Origin: Hymenobacter translucens
GTDB lineage: Bacteria; Bacteroidota; Bacteroidia; Cytophagales; Hymenobacteraceae
DNA length: 64,000 nucleotides
Direction of reading: 5' to 3'
NCBI RefSeq assembly: GCF_020685205.1
Contig: NZ_JAJERB010000003.1
Coordinates: 372,001 to 436,000, forward strand
Within the stretch, counting starts at the first letter, position 1, and each line of letters opens with the position of its first letter. The translations under genes and the position numbers were made by a program. A model generated the notes under the pieces. That model was not told the DNA's origin and searched no databases. It saw only the letters and a list, made by a program, of their open reading frames with translations. Shown in pieces: positions 41,311-47,965 of this stretch.

Positions 41311-42591
41311 CTAAGCGTAGTCGGAGAGGCTGAGCTGGGCCTGGTCGGCCCAGCGCGTCAGCCAGAGCTGCTCGGTGGAAGTCATATCCCGGTTGAAGCG
41401 GCCCCGGACCTGCACGATGGAGCGGTTGGGCAACACTTCCAGGGTCAGCGTCCGCACCCCGTCGATGAGCACGGTGAAGATGCCGCAGCGCCCTTTCTGG
41501 CAGGAATTCAGGTAAGAAGCCACGCAGTGGCGCAGGGTCCGGCCTTCCAGCACCAGCTCCTCGTAGGTGAGCAGCTGGGTGATGAGCACCCGTTGGTCGG
41601 CGCCGCTCACGAAGTTGCTGACCGGCAGGCCCGTCCAGGAAGTGGAAAGCAGCTCCCCGCCGTGGCGGCGGTTGTGCGCCAGTCCCCGGTGCCACCGCTC
41701 GGTCTGAGCAAGCAGGCTTTCCATGGAGCGTCCTTTCAGGCTGAACCCCGGCTGGGGCGGCTCGGTCCCGATGCCAACCGTGCGCTTCTGGTGAATCCAG
41801 TCGCACACCGGCCCGAACTGCCGGGGGTCGACCATGGGCGTGGCGGCAAAAAAGTCGACCACGCCCAGCCAGAAAGAATCATCCGGGCCGATTTCCCGGC
41901 CCCAGGCGGTCTGCATCACTGGCCGCAGCCAGGGCAGAGCCCCCCGAACGGACAGTTGGGCGTAGCGCAGGGCTTCGACGAAGCTGCTGCCCGCCGGGGC
42001 CTGGCGCATCTCGTGCTCCAGCCGCCGGGTAAGTGGCACCGGCAGGCCCGGGAAGGAGTGCAGGCTCTGGCCCTGCCCCAGATGAATGGTCAGCTGAGCC
42101 AGGTCCACGCCGGCACTGATCAGCTCGCCGGAAACCCAGGCTTCGAGCACCCAGGCCGGCACGTCGCCGTAGCCGTCGTAGAGGTGGCGCACCAGGCTGA
42201 CCAGCTGCCGGAACGTATTGCGGCTTTTTGGCTTCCAGTCGGTCAGCTCGGCCTGCCGGTGCCCGTAGAGGCGGGCCAGCACCCCAACCGCCGTCAGGGT
42301 TTCGGGCCGTTCGAGCAGCTCGGTGCGCCGGGTGGCCAGGGCCAGCAGCGCCTCCCGGGCCAGGGGCCGGTTATCGACCGGCACGCTCATTACCCAGTGC
42401 TGGTAGCGCAGGGCCAGCGGGGAGTCGGGGTCGATGCGGCGGTGGAGTTCCTGCATGGTAGCGCAGGAAAAAAGTAGATCGATCTGCTGCCCGGCGGTTT
42501 GCTTGTAGAAGTCGGCGTGCCGGGCCAGGGCGGCTAGGGCTTGGCGGGTTTCCCAGGACTGCTGGGAGAAGCGTTTTTTGCGGTTAGACAT
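41311..42591 (-). CDS. PcfJ-like protein
   Basis: 426 residues, no signal peptide. The N-terminal 300 residues are mostly helical and unassigned. At about 335-380 lies the PcfJ-type core LTYEELVLEGRTLRHCVASY followed by LNSCQKGRCGIFTVL, where the HCVxSY block and the G-x-[IVC]-x-[IV] strand are characteristic. PcfJ proteins are known from conjugative and phage elements but have no proven activity. As the first gene of the minus-strand TROVE/RtcB cluster (78 bases before the TROVE gene) it is the best candidate for an additional protein partner of the RNA-repair locus. No mobile-element genes accompany it. Confidence 0.75.
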   Translation of the reverse strand: MSNRKKRFSQQSWETRQALAALARHADFYKQTAGQQIDLLFSCATMQELHRRIDPDSPLALRYQHWVMSVPVDNRPLAREALLALATRRTELLERPETLTAVGVLARLYGHRQAELTDWKPKSRNTFRQLVSLVRHLYDGYGDVPAWVLEAWVSGELISAGVDLAQLTIHLGQGQSLHSFPGLPVPLTRRLEHEMRQAPAGSSFVEALRYAQLSVRGALPWLRPVMQTAWGREIGPDDSFWLGVVDFFAATPMVDPRQFGPVCDWIHQKRTVGIGTEPPQPGFSLKGRSMESLLAQTERWHRGLAHNRRHGGELLSTSWTGLPVSNFVSGADQRVLITQLLTYEELVLEGRTLRHCVASYLNSCQKGRCGIFTVLIDGVRTLTLEVLPNRSIVQVRGRFNRDMTSTEQLWLTRWADQAQLSLSDYA

Positions 42592-43103
42592 CGGGGTGGG
42601 TGCCCTGCGCGAGGGCGGTTACCGATAAAAAAATCAGACTGTGCGGGCGCCATTGAGGCGGACGAGTTGAGTTGGATCCTGAAGCTTTCGTACATAGTCA
42701 GATTATTTTCGAGATGAGAAAATGATTTAATGCCGGCGTATTTAAATTGCCAGATTCAGAAATTATGTGTCAAAAAATTCAGACAATATTTTCCCACTCC
42801 ACCATTTTCGGTGAATTTATTATGGGGGATCTATTTCTGAATTAAATACCGGCCCAGCAATGGCAGGGCCCGGCGGCTTCGGCGTTACCGCTCCCGTTTT
42901 AGGGTGGGGCAACTTAACTGCGGCAGCGACCTGCCGTCACCGCAGCAGCACGTAGCAGCGGTGGGCATTGCGCAGAACCGGCAGGACTGGTTGAGGAGAG
43001 ATGACAACATGATCAGTAACGAGTTAGTACCCGGGGAAATGAGAAACGCCCGAATCGGGGTGGATTCGGGCGTTTCGCGGGGGTTGATTCTATCGAAAGA
43101 ACT
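42592..43103. other. Intergenic region upstream of the PcfJ-TROVE-RtcB cluster
   Basis: About 510 bases, clearly AT-richer than the neighbourhood between 42690 and 42850. The promoter of the minus-strand cluster should lie here, but no exact TAnnTTTG or sigma54 element was seen. CTGCGGCAG..CTGCCG..CCGCAG around 42919-42947 can form a two-part hairpin. The rightmost part holds the terminator at 43043-43076. Open frames here lack coding character. Confidence 0.4.
43043..43076. terminator. 14-bp terminator hairpin of a small transcript
   Basis: GAAACGCCCGAATC pairs perfectly with GATTCGGGCGTTTC around a 6-base loop. On the minus strand it is followed by T-rich TCATTTCC, and it lies 27 bases after the stop of the 29-residue frame. 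Confidence 0.8.
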
Positions 43104-43193
43104 TTACCTGTCTGCGTGCGCGCCGAACCCGAACCGATCCATCTGGATCAGCGAGCTTGCTGGCGAATCGAATTTATTTTCGTGGCGGCGCAT
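43104..43193 (-). CDS. Possible 29-residue peptide in a self-contained transcript
   Basis: ATG at 43191-43193, stop TAA at 43104-43106, peptide MRRHENKFDSPASSLIQMDR followed by FGFGAHADR. A minus-strand promoter lies 46 bases upstream of the ATG and a 14-bp terminator 27 bases downstream, so the unit is about 195 bases long. The leader is A-rich (AAAATACAAAAAGCC), as usual before Bacteroidota starts. GATCC-ATCT-GGATC within the frame forms a small hairpin, so the product may instead be a structured small RNA. Both readings are open. Confidence 0.45.
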   Translation of the reverse strand: MRRHENKFDSPASSLIQMDRFGFGAHADR

Positions 43194-43239
43194 GGCAGTT
43201 GAAGGGGAAAGGCTTTTTGTATTTTGGCTTTGAACGGGT

Positions 43240-43271
43240 CAAAGGTATAAAGGTTATTCAATGCAAGGCAA
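43240..43271 (-). promoter_or_regulatory. Promoter of the small transcript
   Basis: On the minus strand TACCTTTG (43247-43240) is a perfect TAnnTTTG -7 element with TTGC (43271-43268) 20 bases upstream as -33 element. The predicted start is near 43233. Confidence 0.7.
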
Positions 43272-43479
43272 CATTTTTAAAAATATTTTTTCAGACCAAA
43301 AACACCAGATAGCTGATTTCAATAATTACATCCGGCAACCCTTTAATTTTTCACCTGTTTAATCGGCGCTAGCTGATTTGATAACTCCTAACCACTCCTG
43401 TCGTTCAAGCAGCGGAGCGCGGCTTAAGGCTTTCAGCTGTACCGCGCCGCCTAAACCAAAGCTCACAACGCATTACCTC
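43272..43479. other. AT-rich spacer before the deacetylase gene
   Basis: An AT-rich stretch (TTTTTAAAAATATTTTTTC near 43275) and two copies of TAGCTGATTT (about 43310 and 43370) are the only features seen. The promoter of the deacetylase gene probably lies in this stretch, and no gene is apparent. Confidence 0.4.
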
Positions 43480-44439
43480 ATGCCCTGCCTGGCCACTTCG
43501 GAGCGCTATACCCTCGATCTGCCGCCCGGCCACCGTTTTCCGATTGCCAAATACGAGCTGATCCGACAGCAGCTCTTGTGGCGGGGTATTGCGCCCCCGG
43601 AGGACTTCTACGACCCCGGCCTGTGCGCCGAGCAGGACGTGTTGCGCGTCCACACCGCCGACTACTGGCACAAGGTGCGCGACCTGCAGCTGTCGGCCGC
43701 CGAGGTGCGCCGCCTGGGCCTGCCCCAGAACCGGCAGCTCGTGCTTCGTTCGCTGAGCTCCTCGGCCGGTACGCTGCAGTCGGCGCGGCGGGCTTTGCGC
43801 GACGGCGTGGCGCTCAACCTAGCCGGAGGTACTCACCACGCCTTTGCCGACCGGGGCGAAGGGTTCTGCGTGCTTAACGATCTGGCCATTGCCGCCGCCT
43901 ACCTGCTGCACCACCGGCTGGCCGGGCAGGTGCTGGTCGTGGACCTCGACGTGCACCAGGGCGACGGCACGGCCAGCATCTTTGGGGCCGAGCCCCGGGT
44001 GTTTACCTTCAGCATGCACGCCGGCGCCAACTACCCGCTGCGCAAAGAGCAAAGCGACCTGGACGTACCGCTGCCCCTGGGCATGTCCGATGTCGACTAC
44101 CTGGCTCTGCTTGGCTCGACCCTGCCGGGTTTGCTTGACCGCGTGCAGCCCGACTTCGTGTTTTACCAGGCCGGCGTGGACGTGCTCGGCACCGATAAGC
44201 TGGGCAAGCTGGCCCTGACCAAAGCCGGCTGCCGTGCCCGCGACGAGCTGGTGCTGGGCTTGTGCCACGCGCGCAGCCTGCCGGTAGCGGTGAGCATGGG
44301 CGGGGGCTATTCCGAGAAGATTGGCGACATCGTGGATGCCCACTGCCATACCTTTGAAGCGGCTTATGCGCTGTGGGGCAGTGCCCCATGCCGGCCCCTC
44401 CCCTTTCCCGATGACCCTGCCTCCGATGCCGCTACCTGA
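43480..44439 (+). CDS. Histone deacetylase-like (acetoin utilisation/APAH type) deacetylase
   Basis: The ATG at 43480 gives 319 residues. Signature residues are LAGGTHHAF (His119, His120 charge relay), VVDLDVHQGDGTASIF (zinc ligands Asp157 and His159), FYQAGVDVLGTDKLG (third zinc ligand Asp) and VSMGGGYS. The core matches bacterial class II HDAC-like amidohydrolases that remove acetyl groups from lysine or from polyamines or other small amines. The substrate cannot be told from sequence. The downstream J-domain-like gene overlaps its last 29 bases. Confidence 0.92.
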   Translation: MPCLATSERYTLDLPPGHRFPIAKYELIRQQLLWRGIAPPEDFYDPGLCAEQDVLRVHTADYWHKVRDLQLSAAEVRRLGLPQNRQLVLRSLSSSAGTLQSARRALRDGVALNLAGGTHHAFADRGEGFCVLNDLAIAAAYLLHHRLAGQVLVVDLDVHQGDGTASIFGAEPRVFTFSMHAGANYPLRKEQSDLDVPLPLGMSDVDYLALLGSTLPGLLDRVQPDFVFYQAGVDVLGTDKLGKLALTKAGCRARDELVLGLCHARSLPVAVSMGGGYSEKIGDIVDAHCHTFEAAYALWGSAPCRPLPFPDDPASDAAT

Positions 44440-45415
44440 GTTTGAAGAGTTTGATTCCCGTAACGCCCCGGCACCCCAGCGCGGCCTGAGCCGGCCGCAA
44501 GCCGAGCCCGACGCGTCGCCCGCCCGCCAGGCTTTCCGGCAGGCGGTGCAGGCAGTAGAAAACCTGCGCGACCAGCTTCGGGAGCTGGAAGCCGCCCAGG
44601 CCGAGGCCCGCCGCACGTACTGGAAGCAGGTGGGTCCGCTGGCCCAGACCGTGGTGACGGCCCGCCGGGCTTTGTTTGAACCGCTGGAAGCCGGGCTTAC
44701 CATGGGCCTGAGCCGGGCCGAGGAAAAGCAGGTAGAAGAGCTGCTGCTGCACAACGCCTGGACCCTGCACCGCCGCTTCGGCGAGGACGTGACCGACCTG
44801 CTGCGCCGCTACGCCCCCACCGGTCCCCTGCCCGAGCCCGACCACGACGCTGAGCCTGCTTCCGAACCCGCTCCGGCGCCGGAGCAGCCCGGTCGCCGGA
44901 AAACCAAAGCCGAGCGCGCTCAGGAAAAGGCGGAGCGCGAAGCCCGGAAAGACCAGCTGGCCCTGCTCACCGACACCAAGGCGCTGTACCGGCAGCTGGC
45001 CCGCGCCAACCACCCCGACCTGGAACGCAACCCGGAGCTGGCCCGCGCCAAGACCGAGCGGATGCAGCAAATCACCAAGGCCTACCAGAACAACGACCTC
45101 TACACCCTGCTCGACCTGCTGGGCCGCCACGCCCCCGCCCAGCCAGCCGACGACGATGACGTGCTGGTGCGCTACACCCGCGCCCTGACCCAGCAGCAAA
45201 ACGCCCTCAAGCAGCAGCTCAACGAGCTTAAGTACGGCCCGGACCGTCCCTTTGCCGGCACCGGCAAAAAGCACGAAGCCGAGCTGCGGCTGACCAAGCG
45301 GCAGCTGCGGCAGGAGCTTGACTACCTGGAGCTCGTGCAGCGGACCCTACAGACGCCGGAAGGCTTGCGCCAGCTGCTGCGCGAGCTAGGCCAGGCCGGG
45401 CAGGAAGGCATTTAG
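44411..45415 (+). CDS. J-domain-like protein with coiled coils
   Basis: The ATG at 44411 gives 334 residues. Coiled-coil-forming N-terminal part (FRQAVQAVENLRDQLRELEA), an acidic/Pro linker (about 140-165), a basic segment (RRKTKAERAQEKAEREARK), then a degenerate J domain at about 180-235. ALYRQLARANHPDLERNPEL has the HPD tripeptide between two helices, followed by ERMQQITKAYQNNDLYTLL. A C-terminal helical region ends the protein. J domains stimulate DnaK ATPase. The partner client is unknown. It overlaps the deacetylase gene, implying cotranslation. Confidence 0.8.
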   Translation: MTLPPMPLPEFEEFDSRNAPAPQRGLSRPQAEPDASPARQAFRQAVQAVENLRDQLRELEAAQAEARRTYWKQVGPLAQTVVTARRALFEPLEAGLTMGLSRAEEKQVEELLLHNAWTLHRRFGEDVTDLLRRYAPTGPLPEPDHDAEPASEPAPAPEQPGRRKTKAERAQEKAEREARKDQLALLTDTKALYRQLARANHPDLERNPELARAKTERMQQITKAYQNNDLYTLLDLLGRHAPAQPADDDDVLVRYTRALTQQQNALKQQLNELKYGPDRPFAGTGKKHEAELRLTKRQLRQELDYLELVQRTLQTPEGLRQLLRELGQAGQEGI

Positions 45416-45524
45416 CGCGGTGATTCGAAGCCCGTATTCACTCCGGCCCTTTGGCCGAACTCCCGGAGGTATGCGTTACCACCCGGGCCGATAGTGAGAA
45501 GTATAAATAGTCGAATTTCCGGCC

Positions 45525-45542
45525 GCCGGCTGATAAGCCGGC
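45525..45542 (+). terminator. Short GC hairpin downstream of the J-domain gene
   Basis: GCCGGCT-GATA-AGCCGGC is a perfect 7-bp stem with a tetraloop, 110 bases after the J-domain gene. Few Ts follow, so terminator function is only possible. Confidence 0.4.
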
Positions 45543-45599
45543 CGGACTGTTTCTGAGCACATTGGCTGCCCGATGGCTCGCTCGTAGGCTCAGGCGCCG

Positions 45600-45627
45600 T
45601 TGATTCCCGACCGTTGTTCTACTTTTA
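45600..45627 (+). promoter_or_regulatory. Promoter of the MaoC-like gene
   Basis: TTGA at 45600 and TACTTTTA at 45620-45627 match the Bacteroidota -33/-7 pattern (17-base spacing, one deviation in the -7 element), placed 33 bases before the ATG. Confidence 0.5.
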
Positions 45628-45659
45628 GGCGTACTAACCCCACTTACGCACCTACCCGC

Positions 45660-46121
45660 ATGAGTCAGTTGACTATTCGCAGCCTGGCTGAGCTGCTGCA
45701 GCTCGAAGGCCAAGAGCTTGGCGTTTCGCCCTATCATACTATTACCCAGGAGCAGATTAACGCATTTGCCGCCGCCACGCTCGACTTCCAGTGGATTCAT
45801 ACCGACCCGGAGCGTGCCCGGGTGGAGTCGCCCTTTCAGACGACCATTGCCCACGGCTACCTCACGGTTTCCCTGCTCCCCCACTTTTGGTCCCAGCTGG
45901 TAGCGTTTGAGGGGCTGAAGATGCAAGTGAACTATGAAATCGAAAGCCTGCGTTTCAACCAGCCGGTGAAGGTTGGTAGCCAGGTGCGGCTGCGGGCTAA
46001 GCTGCAATCGGTGAAAGACCTGCGCGGTGTGGCTAAGGCCCGCATTGAGGTGGCCTTGGAAATCCTGGATAACAAGAAGCCTGCCTTCACCGGGGTTGCC
46101 ACCTTCCTTTACCATTTTTAA
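45660..46121 (+). CDS. MaoC-like hot-dog dehydratase
   Basis: 153 residues from the ATG at 45660. YHTITQEQINAFAAATLDFQ and WIHTDPERARVESPFQTTIAHGYL form the MaoC signature, in which the Asp and His of the 'D-x4-H' motif hydrate or dehydrate enoyl-CoA thioesters. The second half (KVGSQVRLRAKLQSVKDLRG) is the continuing hot-dog sheet. Probable (R)-specific enoyl-CoA hydratase. No fatty-acid genes adjoin it, so the pathway is not shown. Confidence 0.92.
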   Translation: MSQLTIRSLAELLQLEGQELGVSPYHTITQEQINAFAAATLDFQWIHTDPERARVESPFQTTIAHGYLTVSLLPHFWSQLVAFEGLKMQVNYEIESLRFNQPVKVGSQVRLRAKLQSVKDLRGVAKARIEVALEILDNKKPAFTGVATFLYHF

Positions 46122-46150
46122 GCCTGGCCGCTACGGCAGCAGGCAGTGCA

Positions 46151-47020
46151 CTACTGCAGAAACGCTACTACCTGCCGGATAACCTCCGGGTCGCGCATAA
46201 TCTTGTTGTGACCCAGGCCGCTGGTAGGCCGGAAATCCAGGCCGGGCCAGTGACGGGCTATTTCCTCGGCCTCGGCAAACGGGATGGTGGGGTCCTGCCG
46301 GTCGTGGAGCAGCAGGGCCCGCTCGGCCGGCACGGCCGTCCCAACCTCGGTCAGGCTGAAGCTTTCGGCGGCCCGGCCGTGCGCGGCCACGAACGCCAGC
46401 ATCCGCCGCATCACCCGGGGCGGAATTTCAAGCAGCTCAGCAAAGCGCTGAAACACGGCCGGCGTGCTGCCCGGCACGCTCAGCAGCACCAGTCGGGGCA
46501 GCAGCTGTCCGTCGTTGAAGTGAACCGGCAGGCCGGCCGTAGCAGCAGCCCCAAAGGAGTGGGCCACTACGGCCCAGACGTCGCCGGCGGCGTTGGCCAC
46601 GGCCTGAATAGCAGCGCCGAACTCCGGCAGCGTGGTGCGCAGCCCCGGCGAGAGGCCGTGGGCGGGCCCGTCGAAAGCCACGACGCGGTAGCCGGCTGCC
46701 ACCAGCGCCCGGGCAAAGGCGCCCCAGAAAGAGGCCCGGTGCTCCCAGCCGTGCACCAGCAGCACCGTGCGCCCACCAGCGGCGCCCCACTCGTATGCTG
46801 CCAGCTGCCCGGTCGGGAAGGGTACGGCAAAGCGCCGGGCCCCGGTCAGGGCATCGGCCTCCCACTTTTTAGGCGGCAGCCGCCGCGGGGTGCAGAAGAT
46901 CCGCCAAGCCAGCCGGAACGCCAGCTCCGTCGAAATCAGTGCCGCTACCTTGAGCTGCAGGCGCAGCACCTTCAAAGCGGTGGGAACCGGAGGGGCAGCG
47001 GCGGAACGTGGTTTTGTCAA
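46151..47020 (-). CDS. Alpha/beta hydrolase
   Basis: 289 residues. A membrane-associating N-terminal helix (about 18-45) precedes the fold. LLVHGWEHRASFWG is the oxyanion-hole HG motif, VVAHSFGAAA the nucleophile elbow (Ser in AHSFG rather than GHSFG), VAFDGPAHG the strand-4 block, LLHDRQDPTIPFAEAE carries the acid, and SGLGHNKIMRD the catalytic His. The substrate is unknown; such proteins are carboxylesterases or lysophospholipases. The gene is convergent with the MaoC-like gene, 29 bases apart. Confidence 0.9.
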   Translation of the reverse strand: MTKPRSAAAPPVPTALKVLRLQLKVAALISTELAFRLAWRIFCTPRRLPPKKWEADALTGARRFAVPFPTGQLAAYEWGAAGGRTVLLVHGWEHRASFWGAFARALVAAGYRVVAFDGPAHGLSPGLRTTLPEFGAAIQAVANAAGDVWAVVAHSFGAAATAGLPVHFNDGQLLPRLVLLSVPGSTPAVFQRFAELLEIPPRVMRRMLAFVAAHGRAAESFSLTEVGTAVPAERALLLHDRQDPTIPFAEAEEIARHWPGLDFRPTSGLGHNKIMRDPEVIRQVVAFLQ

Positions 47021-47178
47021 AATGTGGCGCTAAAAGCAGGTAACCGGAAAAGTTGGCCGCAAAGCTACGGTGGGTTAGGCCACTTCGGGTCTGCAACAGG
47101 AAAACCGGAAGACGCGGATAGTCGTCCCGGCGGGCAGGCCTTCCGGAAAGTGAATCGGAGGCGACTCCAGAACCCGGG

Positions 47179-47313
47179 CTATTTATCAAAGAACAGGCTG
47201 TAGACAATCCACGCGATGGACAGGACGGCCATGGCATACCAGCCCCATTTGGTGTAGTTGTCGGGGGGCGTATCGTCGCGGCGGGGTCTGAGCTTAAGTC
47301 CGGGTAGTTTCAT
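47179..47313 (-). CDS. 44-residue single-pass membrane protein
   Basis: ATG at 47311-47313, TAG at 47179-47181. The peptide has a basic N-terminal part (MKLPGLKLRPRRDDTPPD) and one membrane helix (WGWYAMAVLSIAWIVYSLFF) ending in DK. Codon third positions are GC-rich like the neighbours and the organisation (charged head, one helix) is protein-like, so I regard it as real. The function is unknown. It lies 158 bases upstream of the alpha/beta hydrolase on the same strand. Confidence 0.7.
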   Translation of the reverse strand: MKLPGLKLRPRRDDTPPDNYTKWGWYAMAVLSIAWIVYSLFFDK

Positions 47314-47621
47314 ACATCAGGGAATAGGCGCTGGTACGGGTCCTGCGCCCCTCATACGCGAGGCCCGGCGTGGTTTGTTACCTCCCGAAGCCGACCCTCG
47401 CCGGCGGCCAGCCGGGTGCAACGCCTCGCCTTGACGCAGGATAAATCATTCCAGCCCCACGTGCTTCAGGGTATAGCCGGGATAGTACGACCGGATCTGC
47501 GACCTGGCCGCCGCACATTTTTCAGGGTTTTCCGCTTTGCAAATCCGTACAAAACCGGGACCCTAATCCGGGACGGCTCCGTTTAGAACCCGGCCAGACC
47601 TTCCCGGCCGGACCTTATTCT
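47314..47621. other. Intergenic region, nothing firm
   Basis: 308 bases between two divergent genes. A minus-strand stop-to-stop frame (47446-47565) reads protein-like (ICKAENPEKCAAARSQIRSY and on) but has no usable start. GGGACCCTAATCCGGGACGG and CCCGGCC stretches form only weak hairpins. Confidence 0.4.
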
Positions 47622-47942
47622 ATGCGTTCAACTTTACCTGCCTCTCTCCTTTCCACCCCTACGGCCCGCCTCCAGCTCTACCACGTGCCGGCCGGCCGCC
47701 GCCTGGACTTCGATAAGCCTGCGGGCCAGTACGCCTACCTTTACCGGCGCAGCTGCAGCCTGCCCTGGCAGTGCATTGCCTATAACGCCTGCAGCCCCCA
47801 CCTCGACCAGCGGCCCCTGCCTCCGGGCGACCAGGCCGAGTACGTGGTAGCCTATTACGATGCCACGGGCCAGCTGGTCGGACAGACGCCGGCCGTAAAA
47901 GCTGCACCGGTTAACCTGCCCGCCGGTATCCTTGCCGCGTAA
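47622..47942 (+). CDS. Small hypothetical protein
   Basis: 106 residues, no signal peptide or membrane helix. The sequence reads like a small beta-rich domain (TARLQLYHVPAGRRLDFDK, YAYLYRRSCSLPWQCIAYNA, AEYVVAYYDATGQLVGQTPA) with three cysteines. The regular codon use supports a real gene. I recognise no family. It is convergent with the amidohydrolase gene, 23 bases apart. Confidence 0.65.
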   Translation: MRSTLPASLLSTPTARLQLYHVPAGRRLDFDKPAGQYAYLYRRSCSLPWQCIAYNACSPHLDQRPLPPGDQAEYVVAYYDATGQLVGQTPAVKAAPVNLPAGILAA

Positions 47943-47965
47943 ACCGGGCCGGCTTGCTGGCTTAC

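Noticed and set aside
42904..43233. A 109-codon plus-strand frame upstream of the deacetylase gene
   Set aside because: It crosses a perfect terminator hairpin and a minus-strand promoter, has no family features, and reads against the better-supported small minus-strand transcript.
47446..47565. A minus-strand frame reading ICKAENPEKCAAARSQIRSY and on to YPGYTLKHVGLE
   Set aside because: Protein-like with GC-rich third positions, but there is no ATG, GTG or TTG start after the upstream stop. It may be a gene remnant; not enough to annotate.
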